In this document: one piece after another, positions 35,111-44,473 of the stretch | Position numbering within the stretch: position 1 is the stretch's first letter | Layout: each line of letters opens with the position of its first letter | Assembly: GCA_029194665.1 (NCBI GenBank) | Contig: JARFXO010000004.1 | Location: 186,001 to 250,000, forward strand | Source: Nitrospira sp. | GTDB taxonomy: Bacteria > Nitrospirota > Nitrospiria > Nitrospirales > Nitrospiraceae | Direction of reading: 5' to 3' | Length of the DNA: 64,000 bases | Translations under genes and position numbers: made by a program | The notes under the pieces: generated by a model | What the model saw: the letters and a program-made list of their open reading frames with translations, nothing else | Told to the model about the DNA's origin: nothing | The model's database searches: none

Positions 35111-35557
35111 ATGACTGACAGCGGTACCTTCTCTCGATCGTTCGTCATCCATCTCATCCGCTACGCAATCGCTGCGGTCCTGCTGTTGGGTGGACTCTAC
35201 TATGCATGGACCACGCTTCCGTCGACAACTCCGTCGAGAGACAAGCGAGAAGCTGAGGCATTGACCTTGGTGCAGGGTCATCCGGCGATTGGACAGCCGA
35301 CAATCCTAATGGCCATGAATGAGCATGTCCGTATCATGAAGGATCGCGGACAGGGGGTTCGGCTCGGCGAATGGCGAGTCAAGCATGTCGAGGGAGATAT
35401 CTACGAGATTCGTGTGCAGCTTCGCGATCAGGGGGCGCGCGGTCAATGGTTCGAACGGGAATTCATCTGGCATGCGCATCTCGAACTCAAAAAGGTCAAT
35501 GCAGCCTCGTTACCGGCGGATGGAGTGACACCGAAAGGGACCGATAATGATCCGTGA
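35111..35557 (+). CDS. Hypothetical single-pass membrane protein
   Basis: About 148 residues starting MTDSGTFSRSF. One transmembrane helix (LIRYAIAAVLLLGGLYYAWTTL) is followed by a soluble domain: VQGHPAIGQPTILMAMNEHVRIMKDRGQGVRLGEWRVKHVEGDIYEIRVQLRDQG...WFEREFIWHAHLELKKVNA. This resembles small envelope domains of unknown function. An ATG ten codons earlier is possible. The complete IS1380 element was inserted 25 bases after its stop. Confidence 0.6.
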   Translation: MTDSGTFSRSFVIHLIRYAIAAVLLLGGLYYAWTTLPSTTPSRDKREAEALTLVQGHPAIGQPTILMAMNEHVRIMKDRGQGVRLGEWRVKHVEGDIYEIRVQLRDQGARGQWFEREFIWHAHLELKKVNAASLPADGVTPKGTDNDP

Positions 35558-35582
35558 GCCGCTCCTTCGCCGCATCCTTCAT

Positions 35583-37219
35583 CCTATAAACGGCAGTTGA
35601 AGCAGTGGCCTACTCCGGTATAGCTTTGCTGGAAGCGGAGTAGCGGCACATTTCTTCATACGAAGGGAGTCACCCAATGGGTGAGGCACCACGCAAGGGG
35701 GTGGCAGGACAGAAGGGGGCGATTGCGCTCGATACGTTTGGAGGGCGCATCCATGTCGAGTGGGATCCAGCTGCAGCCGTGACCCCACTGGGCCAGTTGC
35801 CGTTCTTCATCGAGTTTCTCAAGGTCAGTGGCCTGTTCGAGGCGTGGGTAGCGGACTGCCCGCTCACCTACCACAGCAACCACGCGTCGAATAAACGCGC
35901 GGTGCTGGCCACCTTGCTGTTGTCGATCCTGGCCGGCCACCACCGCTACGCGCATATTACGGCGATTCGCCATGACGGGATTCACCCTGAGCTTCTGGGC
36001 GTCACGCAGCTCGTGTCGGAGGATGCCGCACGGCGGGGGCTCGCCCGGATCGACGAGTCATCGGGCGTGGCCTGGCTCGATCGGCAGCTGGCGAAGACGA
36101 CACACCCGTTACTGACGACGCTGTGGATTCTGGATCTGGATACCACGGTGAAGTGCCTGTACGGCAAGCAGGAAGGGGCGGTGGTGGGCTACAACCCGAA
36201 GAAACCGGGGCGACCGTCGCACAGCGATCACAGCGCGGTGATGGCCAACACCCGGCTGGCCCTGGCAGTGGACGTGCTGCCGGGCAATGAGACGGCCCCG
36301 CTGCATAGCATGCCGGGGATCTGGGCCTGGCTGGATGCCTTGCCGAAGGAGGCGCGCCCCGCTGTGCTCCGAGGGGACGTGGCCTTTGGCAACGAATCGG
36401 TGCTCCGCGAGGCCGAGGCTCGCGACCAGCCCTATCTCACCAAGCTGCGATTGACGAAGAACGTGAAGGCCCTCATCAAGACGTGGTTCCGCTCCACCGC
36501 ATGGGAAGAGGCGGGACAGGGTTGGGAAGGGGTCGAGGACAGGCTGAGGCTGTCAGGCTGGAGCCGTGCACGACGCGTGGTGGTGTTGCGCCGGGCACTC
36601 ACCGGCGAGATGCTGATGACTGGAACGGACGACGATCAGGAGTGGTTCGACTTCATAGAGAGCGAGGGGCCGACCAAGCGGTACGAGTACGCCGTGCTGG
36701 TCACCTCAACCCCGTACGAGATCATTGCCCTCGCCCAGCTCTATCGCGATCGGGCCGATGCCGAACACACCTTCGACGAGCTGAAGAATCAGTGGGGCTG
36801 GGGCGGCTTCACCACGCAGGATCTGGCGCGCTGCCGGCTCATGGCACGGATGGTGGCGTTGATCTACAACTGGTGGACGTTGTTCGTGCGGCTCGCCCAG
36901 CCACACAAGCACTTCGAGGCGATCTCCAGCCGGCCGCTGTTGCTGCATGGCGTCGCCACGCAAACTCACCACGCTGGACACACGCGCCTGACCATCACCA
37001 GCCTGCACGCGAAGCGCTCGGCCATCCAAGCTGTGCTGTCGAACTTGGCGGGCTTTCTGCGGACCCTCAAAGCGACTGCGGAGCAGTGGACCGATGCCGA
37101 CCGCCTGCGTGCGATGCTCACCCGTGCATTCGCCACATTCATGCGCACGACAGCGGGTCCTCCGACCCTGTTGATCTCAAAAACTGCCCCGACATGACAC
37201 GTTGACTGCCGTTTTTAGG
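35583..37219 (+). mobile_element. Complete IS1380-type element with 5-bp target duplication
   Basis: The ends CCTATAAACGGCAGT (35583-35597) and ACTGCCGTTTTTAGG (37205-37219) are inverted repeats with one mismatch. TTCAT is duplicated exactly at 35578-35582 and 37220-37224. The element is 1637 bp and holds one intact transposase. It sits in the convergent spacer between the hypothetical membrane protein and the Rieske gene and breaks no gene. Confidence 0.92.
35677..37197 (+). CDS. IS1380-family transposase
   Basis: 506 residues, full length. LWILDLDTTVKCLYGKQEGAVVGYNPKKPGRPSHSDHS contains the first catalytic Asp and the family G-Y-N-P-K-K-x-G-R-P-S. AVLRGDVAFGNESVLREAE holds the second Asp, and YRDRADAEHTFDELKNQWGWGGFTTQD the Glu. 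It is distant from the other IS1380 transposase in the window, so these are two different element types rather than copies. Confidence 0.93.
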   Translation: MGEAPRKGVAGQKGAIALDTFGGRIHVEWDPAAAVTPLGQLPFFIEFLKVSGLFEAWVADCPLTYHSNHASNKRAVLATLLLSILAGHHRYAHITAIRHDGIHPELLGVTQLVSEDAARRGLARIDESSGVAWLDRQLAKTTHPLLTTLWILDLDTTVKCLYGKQEGAVVGYNPKKPGRPSHSDHSAVMANTRLALAVDVLPGNETAPLHSMPGIWAWLDALPKEARPAVLRGDVAFGNESVLREAEARDQPYLTKLRLTKNVKALIKTWFRSTAWEEAGQGWEGVEDRLRLSGWSRARRVVVLRRALTGEMLMTGTDDDQEWFDFIESEGPTKRYEYAVLVTSTPYEIIALAQLYRDRADAEHTFDELKNQWGWGGFTTQDLARCRLMARMVALIYNWWTLFVRLAQPHKHFEAISSRPLLLHGVATQTHHAGHTRLTITSLHAKRSAIQAVLSNLAGFLRTLKATAEQWTDADRLRAMLTRAFATFMRTTAGPPTLLISKTAPT

Positions 37220-37231
37220 TTCATCGCAAAG

Positions 37232-37564
37232 TTAAGCTGGTTCTCTGAAGGCCGGGGGGATGGCGATCTGAACTTCGTTACCTTGGATCCGAACCTCGCA
37301 GCAAGCAACGTGGAAGTTCGGGTTACCGACCCGTTCTCCAGAAATGACACTGAATTTCCAGCCATGCCAGGGGCATTCGACAACCGCGTCGCACAGTTTC
37401 CCTTCTCCGAGCGGGCCGCCCGCATGGGGACAGGAGTTATCGATCGCATAAAAACGTCCTTCCACGTTGAAGACCGCAACCCAGATCCCATCGACTTCAA
37501 CGGTTCGTCCTGTGCCTGGCGGAATCTCGTGCGTGAAGGCCGCTCTGACGAAATCGTTCACCAT
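37232..37564 (-). CDS. Rieske-type [2Fe-2S] protein
   Basis: About 110 residues from an ATG with GGAGAG six bases upstream. The two Rieske cluster motifs are CPHAGGPLGEG and CPWHGWKFSVISGE, preceded by the strand RTVEVDGIWVAVFNVEGRFYAIDNS. It is a soluble ferredoxin of the NirD/dioxygenase-ferredoxin kind and probably passes electrons to an oxygenase or reductase not encoded here. It might serve the P450 at 8-9.5 kb, but nothing in the sequence shows that. Confidence 0.93.
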   Translation of the reverse strand: MVNDFVRAAFTHEIPPGTGRTVEVDGIWVAVFNVEGRFYAIDNSCPHAGGPLGEGKLCDAVVECPWHGWKFSVISGERVGNPNFHVACCEVRIQGNEVQIAIPPAFREPA

Positions 37565-37719
37565 GGTCATCTCTCCATCGGTCCGCCGCGTGCGGCATCA
37601 GAAGGGCGCTTGCTTGATTTCAACGTCACCTTATGGCATAGAACTATCAGCCTGTAGCCCTGCCCCGCGGAAACAGCCCCTGGCCGCTGTAGAGGCCCGA
37701 TTGGGGATGAGGTTCCTTC

Positions 37720-38265
37720 ATGGAAATGACTCTCCTGCTCAACGCGACCTATGAACCCCTGCGGGTCGTCCATTGGCAAAAAGCGATCGCGCTTCTCTGG
37801 CAAGGAAAAGTCGAAGTCTTGGAGGTATACGACAGGGAGATCCACGGGATTTCCCTATCGATCAAGCTCCCAGCCGTGATGCGGCTGCTGAAACTGGTTA
37901 AACTGAAAGACAGTCATCGAGCCGTCAAGTTTTCCCGTATCAATATTTTTACGCGAGACGGGTACTGTTGCCAATACTGTAATCACAGGTTTCGGACGGA
38001 GGAGCTGACGTTCGATCATGTCGTGCCCATCGCCAAGGGTGGGAAAAAGACATGGGAAAATATCGTGACTGCCTGCTGGCGATGCAACAATCGGAAGAGT
38101 GGGCGTACGCCGGAAGAGGCCGGCATGAGGTTAAAAAAGCGGCCCGTGAAACCTCGATGGAGCCCCGTCATTACTATTACTATCGGCATTCGCAACACAC
38201 CGGAAAGCTGGCGTGATTATCTCTATTGGAATCTGGAACTCGATGCAGATCCAGCCGAGACATAA
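37720..38265 (+). CDS. HNH endonuclease family protein
   Basis: A 181-residue protein. The N-terminal part LLLNATYEPLRVVHWQKAIALLWQGKVEVLE is the typical leader of this widespread bacterial HNH family. The HNH core is FTRDGYCCQYC...LTFDHVVPIAKGGKKTWENIVTACWRCNNRKSGRTPEEAGM, with the C-x-x-C zinc pairs and the D-H catalytic pair. Family members are common single-copy chromosomal genes of unclear role. Monocistronic. Confidence 0.94.
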   Translation: MEMTLLLNATYEPLRVVHWQKAIALLWQGKVEVLEVYDREIHGISLSIKLPAVMRLLKLVKLKDSHRAVKFSRINIFTRDGYCCQYCNHRFRTEELTFDHVVPIAKGGKKTWENIVTACWRCNNRKSGRTPEEAGMRLKKRPVKPRWSPVITITIGIRNTPESWRDYLYWNLELDADPAET

Positions 38266-38490
38266 CGGGCAGTCTTGAAATAATCGTCAACAGCCGATTG
38301 GTCTGAAAGTGCTCTTTCCGGTCAGTCTTCCAAGACCGCACACGAAGTTCTTCCAGCCTTTCGAGCTTGCTGCATTATAGCGACGGACCGATCAAAAGGG
38401 AAAATGGAGTGTGGAGTCCTGAAATCTCTCTTGCATGACGGAGGTCCATTTTCGGATACTGAGCCATTCGATCGAAACGGGAGTTGCGTC

Positions 38491-39150
38491 ATGACTGCCA
38501 ATCCTGGTTTTCCCTTGGTCTTGGACGTGAGAGGCTGGCCGGTTCTGGTCATCGGTGGCGATGAGGAGGCATCGGAGAAATCTCAACGCCTGCTTGAGTC
38601 CGGCGCGAGGGTCACAGTGCTCAGCCCTACCCTGAACGAACCGCTACGCCTGCTGGCGGCTTCGGGGAAGATCATCCATCGCGGGCGACTGTTTCGAGAA
38701 ACGGATCTCGAACACGCTATTCTCATTCTCAATACTATTCGAGGCGATCGTGACTTCGCTCAGATGTTGTCGGCTAAAGCCCGAGAAAGGCGGGTGCTGC
38801 TTTGGTCGGTAGACTACCCGGAGGCAAGCAGCGTCACGATGCCGGCAGTCGTGGCAGTGGGACATGTGCGAGTCGCGATCAGCACAAGCGGAGTGGCACC
38901 GGCCCTTTCCGGGTTCATGAAAGAGGATCTGGAACAAATCCTCGATGCGGAATTCATCGAGTTCGTCGAGTGGCTTGGGCATCTTCGTGAACAGGCCAAG
39001 ATGAATGAGCCGGATGCCGAAAAGCGACGGGCACTGCTCCGCGATGCGTTAGACGGGTTTCGTTTCCTCGGCAAGGTACGATATCCCAAAGTCTGGTTGG
39101 AACGACGAGCCGAGACCGTGACGAACAAACAATCCGATATGGAGAAATAG
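38491..39150 (+). CDS. Precorrin-2 dehydrogenase / sirohydrochlorin ferrochelatase-like (CysG N-domain)
   Basis: About 219 residues from MTANPGFPLVLD. WPVLVIGGDEEASEKSQRLLESGARVTVLSP is the NAD-binding Rossmann motif. SSVTMPAVVAVGHVRVAISTSGVAPALSGFMKEDLEQIL is the conserved T-x-G-x-A-P-x-L-S region of the siroheme dimerisation domain. It matches stand-alone Met8/SirC-type enzymes that oxidise precorrin-2 to sirohydrochlorin for siroheme or heme d1. A longer in-frame ATG at 38404 lacks support. The thiamine-binding-like gene follows after 12 bases. Confidence 0.88.
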   Translation: MTANPGFPLVLDVRGWPVLVIGGDEEASEKSQRLLESGARVTVLSPTLNEPLRLLAASGKIIHRGRLFRETDLEHAILILNTIRGDRDFAQMLSAKARERRVLLWSVDYPEASSVTMPAVVAVGHVRVAISTSGVAPALSGFMKEDLEQILDAEFIEFVEWLGHLREQAKMNEPDAEKRRALLRDALDGFRFLGKVRYPKVWLERRAETVTNKQSDMEK

Positions 39151-39162
39151 ATAGGAGCACCG

Positions 39163-39471
39163 ATGGTTCTACTGGAATTCAGCATGTCGCCCTTGGGAAA
39201 GGGCGAGAGTGTCGGGAAATATGTGGCCCGTTCCCTCGATATTATTGATAGGAGCGGAGTCGCGTATCGCTTGAACCCGATGGGAACGGTCTTAGAAGGG
39301 GAATGGGAAGAAGTCTTCGCAGTGGTGCAGCAATGCTATGAGCGAATGAAAAAAGATTGCAACCGCGTTTCCTGTACGATCAAAGTCGACTACCGAAAGG
39401 GCTATTCCGGGCGTCTCCAAAGCAAGGTTGCGAGTGTCGAAAAGAAGCTCAAGCGATCAGTGAAACAATAG
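39163..39471 (+). CDS. MTH1187 family thiamine-binding-like protein
   Basis: A 102-residue protein matching the MTH1187/YkoF-like fold: LLEFSMSPLGKGESVGKYVARSLDIIDRSGVAYRLNPMGTVLEGEWEEVFAVVQQCYERMKKDCNRVSCTIKVDYRKG. The family forms tetramers that bind thiamine or related ligands. It starts 12 bases after the siroheme-type gene, so the two are probably co-transcribed; the link in function is unclear. Confidence 0.92.
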   Translation: MVLLEFSMSPLGKGESVGKYVARSLDIIDRSGVAYRLNPMGTVLEGEWEEVFAVVQQCYERMKKDCNRVSCTIKVDYRKGYSGRLQSKVASVEKKLKRSVKQ

Positions 39472-39776
39472 GGGGTGCAGTTAGCGGCGCTCTGGCGTAG
39501 ACCTCCCGCGCGTCGAGCATCAACTCCTCGGACATTTCTCCCCATCTTTGGACCGGCTTCCCCCCACTGATGCGAGGGGACAACCCTTCGTATTGCAAAG
39601 GTCACCCAGTCGCCATATACTCCGCCAGCCATAGGCGCTGTTTCTGCAGGCGAACGCTGCAGGGGCTCAAGACCTGTGGCCCTGTTCCGTCCTACGACCT
39701 TCGTGATGACTGACAGCGATGAAGGTGCCATCGTCTACTTCCGCCACATAGACCTGTTGTCTTAGGGGATGACGCC
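39472..39776. other. Leader region upstream of the hybrid histidine kinase
   Basis: About 300 bases without a gene. It contains a small hairpin, CTGCAGGCGAACGCTGCAG near 39645-39663, and an AGGGG ribosome site before the kinase ATG. No known riboswitch pattern is evident. Confidence 0.35.
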
Positions 39777-42635
39777 ATGACAAGCAGCACGATCGACATC
39801 GTCGAGGCCAAGATCGCCCCGAACATCGAACTCTTACCAAAAGATCGAACTATTCTTGAGCAGGGCGCAATGGTATTTCGCCCGTTCGGTTTGGATGAAC
39901 AGGGTCAAACAATCCGCGACCTCAGCGGCGTCAGTATCAGAGCGGTGACCGTCTTTTTAGAGAAGTTGGCCACGTCGGAAGGAGGCGCGTCGGCTGGAAC
40001 AGAAGCAAGCGAGGAGTTGTGCCGCCTCTTGAACGACCGCATCAAGGATCCCGTCTATCACGTGACGCCAGAATTCTTGAGGAACCCCTGGAACAGTTAC
40101 TCGTACGAATTTGCCTCGTATTTGTATGAATTCTGTGAACGGATTTCGGGCGACCCTCGCTTTGCCTTCAAAGCGGGGGCAGAAAAGGTGTCTCCCATCA
40201 TGCTGGCCCTGACTCGTCCCTTTTCCCTGTCACAGATCTACACGATGTTTCCCTACTTTGGGAATAAGTTTACGTCTGGAGCCGTCGAGTTCCGCGTGGC
40301 GGAAGTCACGAGCAGTACGGCTGCGGTGGGGATGCGGTTTACCGACCGAACGCTTCGACAGTTCGGGCCCTATCGCAGGCGCTGTGCTTGCCTCGTCTGT
40401 CAATCTGCCCAGGGCATCATGGTTGCCATGGCTGCTCGCATCCACGGTCTCGCTCAGGCGGAAGCGATCGAAACCTCTTGCATCGGCGATGATGATGAAT
40501 GGTGCCAGTGGACGATCCGATGGCAGGAAGAGAGCCGGTATCGGAAGCGATTCTGGCGAGTGCCATCACCCCTTGAGCAGACACGACCGACTCGACTGAG
40601 CAGTGAGTCGGTCGTCGCCGGAGAGCGTGCCCAAGACGCTCGGCCATCGGCAGAGACCCGCGTCGAGCCTTCGCCCCATGTGCAGCAGAGTGTTACATGG
40701 CTTTTGTGGGGAGGGCTGTTGGGCGCTGCTCTTATGGTGGGAGTCGCGGTGCTGAATCCGGCGGTGAGTCTCGGCGAGCTGTTGTTGGTCGGATTGTGCC
40801 CGATCCTCGCTGTGGGCATCATGGTCAATCGACGGCTCCTTCGTGAGAGCGAGCGACGCGAGGCCTTGATCCAAGAACAGATTACATTCGTCGAATCCCG
40901 GCATGAGGAATTGCGCGAAGCCTATCTGGAACAAGAGCAGATGCGGGTGGAGCTGCGCCGGAAAGTGGCTCAACTCACGGCGCTTCATCGAGCGGGGCTC
41001 TCATTCGGCTCGACCTTCGAGCGAGATGCTCTCTTGCATCAGGTGTTGGAAGCCTTGACGCACGAGCTCAACTACAACAGTGCCATGGTGTCCATGTTTG
41101 ATCCCTGTGAACATTCCGTCCAACATATCCGTCTGATCGGCGCGGCTCGGGAGGTTGAATCGTTTGCCCAGTCCTGCCGGATTCCAATCACCGATCCCGA
41201 GAGTCCCGAGGGGACGGTGGCCCTTCAAGGGCGCCCCCTGTTGGTCAAGGATATCGAGTCGATACGACACAGCCTTCATCCGCTCAATCAACGCTTAGCC
41301 GAATTGAGCGGGACCAAAGCCTTGGTCGTGGTTCCCATCAAGACCAAAGACCGTATCTGGGGGATGTTGACGGTCGATCGCTCGCACAATCAAAGCGTGA
41401 CGGAAGACGATTTGGAACTGATGACGACGGTTGCAAGTCAAGTCTCCATGGCCTTGGATAACGCGTCAGCCTACCAGCAGATCGAAGCATGGAATGAAGG
41501 GTTGGAGGCCAAAGTAAAAGAGCGCACCGAAGCCCTTGAGCGGGCCGACCGGTTGCGTGCACAGTTCCTCTCCCATGTGTCCCATGAATTGAGAACACCG
41601 CTTACGTCCATCAAGGGATTCATACAAAATCTGCTGGATGGACTGACCGGACCGTTGAACGAAAAGCAGCAGCGTTATCTCGTGCGTATGTCGGAAAACT
41701 CGGATCGGCTGGTTCGTATGATCGAGGATCTCCTCGATCGCACCCGTATCGAGACCGGACGCTTGGAAGTGCATCCGGCCGATGTCGAGCTTGAACCCTG
41801 TCTTGCCGAGGTGATCGAGCAACTGAAGCCTCTGGCTCATGCAAAGCAACAGGCACTGGAATTCCGTGGTGCCGACACCGAAGTCATCGTTTGGGCGGAT
41901 CGTGATCGTTTGATTCAGACGGTCGTCAATCTGGTGCAAAATGCCATCAAGTTCACTCCGCCGGGTGGAACCGTGTCGATCGCCTGCGAGTTGCTGAATC
42001 ACCGCAGGGCAACCGTTTTGGTTCGAGACACGGGCCCCGGTATTGCTCAGGAATACCTTGACAAGATTTTTGAGCCGTTCTTCCGCATCCAACAGGGCCA
42101 ACGCACGGCTCCCAAAGGGTTGGGACTTGGACTTTCAATCGTGAAAACGCTAGTGGAGTTGCAAGGAGGAGAGGTGGCGGCTCGTAATCGACCGGAGGGC
42201 GGCGCAGAACTGTCCTTCACAATTCCGATCCATGCCGTGAAGGCGCCACTGTTACTTGAGTCTCATCTCAGAGGCCAACACATCTTGGTTGTGGATGATG
42301 ATGCCGACATTCAGCAACTGCTTCATGACCGGCTGAAGGCAGGAGGGTACCGGACATCCTCGGCGTTCGACGGCTGCCAAGCACTGACGATTCTCCAATC
42401 ACAGGAGTTTGATGGGATGATTCTCGATATTGGAATCGGTCAGGTCGACGGCCTGGAGGTGCTACGACTGGTACGGCTGACGAATCAATACCTTCCCATC
42501 ATCATGATTACGGCGTCGGGATCCCAGGAACTCGCCGTGAGGGCCATCGGGTTGGGGGCCCAAGCCTACCTGCTCAAGCCATTCGACGCGGGCCAGCTTC
42601 AGGAAACCATGGAGCGGTGGTTCCGACGTGCATGA
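39777..42635 (+). CDS. Membrane hybrid sensor histidine kinase with GAF and receiver domains
   Basis: 952 residues. Residues ~1-265 form a ligand-type domain with paired Cys (CACLVC) and CIGDDDEWCQWTIRW, resembling 4-vinyl-reductase/heme-NO-like sensor folds. Two hydrophobic helices at ~305-350 and a coiled coil at ~355-400 follow. A GAF domain covers ~405-580. HisKA has phospho-His in SHVSHELRTPLTS near 602. HATPase motifs are QNAIKFTPPGG, RDTGPGI and GLGLGLSIVKTLVE. A C-terminal receiver starts ILVVDDDADI with Asp in GMILDIGIG near 881. The fadL-like start lies 73 bases later. Confidence 0.93.
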   Translation: MTSSTIDIVEAKIAPNIELLPKDRTILEQGAMVFRPFGLDEQGQTIRDLSGVSIRAVTVFLEKLATSEGGASAGTEASEELCRLLNDRIKDPVYHVTPEFLRNPWNSYSYEFASYLYEFCERISGDPRFAFKAGAEKVSPIMLALTRPFSLSQIYTMFPYFGNKFTSGAVEFRVAEVTSSTAAVGMRFTDRTLRQFGPYRRRCACLVCQSAQGIMVAMAARIHGLAQAEAIETSCIGDDDEWCQWTIRWQEESRYRKRFWRVPSPLEQTRPTRLSSESVVAGERAQDARPSAETRVEPSPHVQQSVTWLLWGGLLGAALMVGVAVLNPAVSLGELLLVGLCPILAVGIMVNRRLLRESERREALIQEQITFVESRHEELREAYLEQEQMRVELRRKVAQLTALHRAGLSFGSTFERDALLHQVLEALTHELNYNSAMVSMFDPCEHSVQHIRLIGAAREVESFAQSCRIPITDPESPEGTVALQGRPLLVKDIESIRHSLHPLNQRLAELSGTKALVVVPIKTKDRIWGMLTVDRSHNQSVTEDDLELMTTVASQVSMALDNASAYQQIEAWNEGLEAKVKERTEALERADRLRAQFLSHVSHELRTPLTSIKGFIQNLLDGLTGPLNEKQQRYLVRMSENSDRLVRMIEDLLDRTRIETGRLEVHPADVELEPCLAEVIEQLKPLAHAKQQALEFRGADTEVIVWADRDRLIQTVVNLVQNAIKFTPPGGTVSIACELLNHRRATVLVRDTGPGIAQEYLDKIFEPFFRIQQGQRTAPKGLGLGLSIVKTLVELQGGEVAARNRPEGGAELSFTIPIHAVKAPLLLESHLRGQHILVVDDDADIQQLLHDRLKAGGYRTSSAFDGCQALTILQSQEFDGMILDIGIGQVDGLEVLRLVRLTNQYLPIIMITASGSQELAVRAIGLGAQAYLLKPFDAGQLQETMERWFRRA

Positions 42636-42708
42636 ACCGGATACGAGGCAGGCTCTGAACCATTCGAGATTGCGCTGCGGGGGGCGACGGCACTCCTCTC
42701 GAAATGGC

Positions 42709-44085
42709 ATGCAGGTTCCTGTGCGCTGGGGGCTCGCGTTTCTGACTCTGGTCCTTGTCTCTTACAGTTCGTCCTCTGTATCGGCTCAAGTCCCCCGCGT
42801 CTACGGACAGGGATCGGCCGCGTCCGGGATGGGCAATGCCTTCGCCGCACAAGCAGACGATCCTTCAGCTCTTCATTACAACCCAGCTGGGATGGCGCAG
42901 CTTCGGGGAGTGCAAACGATGGCCGGCTTAACCTTCGTTGGAGGGACCACCGGCTTTACAAGTCAAACCGGGATCTCGGTCACGGGGGACCATAATGGCG
43001 CCTTCGCATGGCCTGGTCCAGGCCATGCCTATATTACAGCGAATCTCCAAGGCCTTGGCGTTTCCCTGCTCGATAAACTGACGGTAGGGGTCGGGGTGAC
43101 CACCCCATTTGGCTCAGTGTTGAGGTGGCCCGATGACGGTCCCTTTCGGACCGTGACCACATTTACCGCATTGCCCTTGTTCGACATCAAGCCCACCTTT
43201 GCATATCAGCTGCTCCCAAACCTCTCAATCGGTGTGGGAGCGGATATCTATACCTTCGCGAGTTTCTTCGGGGAAGGGCAGGCAGAACGGCAGTTGATCT
43301 CGCCAGGCGGGTTGGCGCCCGCTGAAAGCCAACTCGAGGTTAGCGGAAAAGGCACAGCTCCTGGATTCAACGTAGGAGCATTGTATACGGCACTCCGAAA
43401 TGGCGAGGGGCAACCGGTAGCGAATGTCGCCGTGGTCTACAGAAGCCAAGCGACACTCCACCTGGACGGGGCCTTGTTGGTCAACGGTGTGAAGGCCCAA
43501 GATGCGACGACGACGTTGGTATTGCCTCAGGTGATTACAGGTGGAATCGCGCTATGGCCGGTTCGGAACATAGAACGGGAGTGGAAAGCCGAATTGAACG
43601 TGGACTATGTGGGTTGGAACTCGGTCCAAAATCTGGATATCCATCTGGCAAGCGGAACCGTCATTCCGCAGCCGCAAAATTGGACGGACACCTACGCTAT
43701 TTTGATCGGGACGGAGTATCGATGGCTGAAGATCGAGCGGCTGCCTGGCTGGGAAATCGCGCTACGCGGCGGCTATACCTACCAGCAAGCGCAGGTATCG
43801 GACCTCAATTTCAGTCCCGGAGTTCCATCGGCCGATCTACATGTTATGTCAACCGGCGTTGGCTTGCACTGCCGGAGAAATGGATCATTCTTGGGCCTGA
43901 TCCCCTGTGGCAGTTTGGGCGTCGGTTCGGCAAAAGCAAGATTGGTCGGCCTGGACTTGTCGTACCAGACGTTCTTCTATGAGCCGCGAACGATTTCCGG
44001 AAATACCGGGTCTCGTGCCGTGGTGAATGGACTCTACGATACCACCCTGTACGCGGGCGCATTGTCGGTCCGAGTCAGTTTCTGA
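42709..44085 (+). CDS. OmpP1/FadL/TodX family outer-membrane transport protein
   Basis: About 458 residues. The signal peptide is WGLAFLTLVLVSYSSSSVSAQ. The FadL N-terminal hatch motif GSAASGMGNAFAAQADDPSALHYNPAGMAQL is present, then alternating amphipathic strands, and a final VNGLYDTTLYAGALSVRVSF strand ending in Phe, as outer-membrane barrels require. It should admit hydrophobic compounds. The last ~360 bp recur at 52.8-53.15 kb. The frame opens 8 bases inside the kinase gene, but the signal-peptide ATG at 42709 is the likely start. Confidence 0.92.
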   Translation: MQVPVRWGLAFLTLVLVSYSSSSVSAQVPRVYGQGSAASGMGNAFAAQADDPSALHYNPAGMAQLRGVQTMAGLTFVGGTTGFTSQTGISVTGDHNGAFAWPGPGHAYITANLQGLGVSLLDKLTVGVGVTTPFGSVLRWPDDGPFRTVTTFTALPLFDIKPTFAYQLLPNLSIGVGADIYTFASFFGEGQAERQLISPGGLAPAESQLEVSGKGTAPGFNVGALYTALRNGEGQPVANVAVVYRSQATLHLDGALLVNGVKAQDATTTLVLPQVITGGIALWPVRNIEREWKAELNVDYVGWNSVQNLDIHLASGTVIPQPQNWTDTYAILIGTEYRWLKIERLPGWEIALRGGYTYQQAQVSDLNFSPGVPSADLHVMSTGVGLHCRRNGSFLGLIPCGSLGVGSAKARLVGLDLSYQTFFYEPRTISGNTGSRAVVNGLYDTTLYAGALSVRVSF

Positions 44086-44473
44086 TTGGGGTCTTCGACA
44101 GTGATTTTCGCACACATGCCCTAACACTAGGGCGTCTCCTCAATTGAGCCAGATGACGGCAGCGGCGAGATGGATGGCGCCAAGAAAGTTTCTGGCGGTT
44201 TTATCGTAGCGGGTCGCAATGGCGCGGAACTGCTTGAGTCTGGCGAAGAAGTTCTCAATCAGATGCCGTGCTTTGTAGATCTCTTGATCGTAGGCGCGTG
44301 GGACCGTTCTGTTGGCTTTCGGCGGGATCGCGATGATCTTGCCGGCTGTGCGCAGCGGCTCGATCACTCGCTCATCGGCATCAAACGCCTTGTCGGCAAT
44401 AATGGTGTCTGCGGCCAGACCAGGGAGCAGCGCATCGGCTCCGTCCAGATCATGCGCCTGTCCCGGCGTGAGA

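Noticed and set aside
37232-37564. Rieske protein as a dedicated electron donor to the P450
   Set aside because: The genes are 28 kb apart and nothing in the sequence links them; kept only as a remark.
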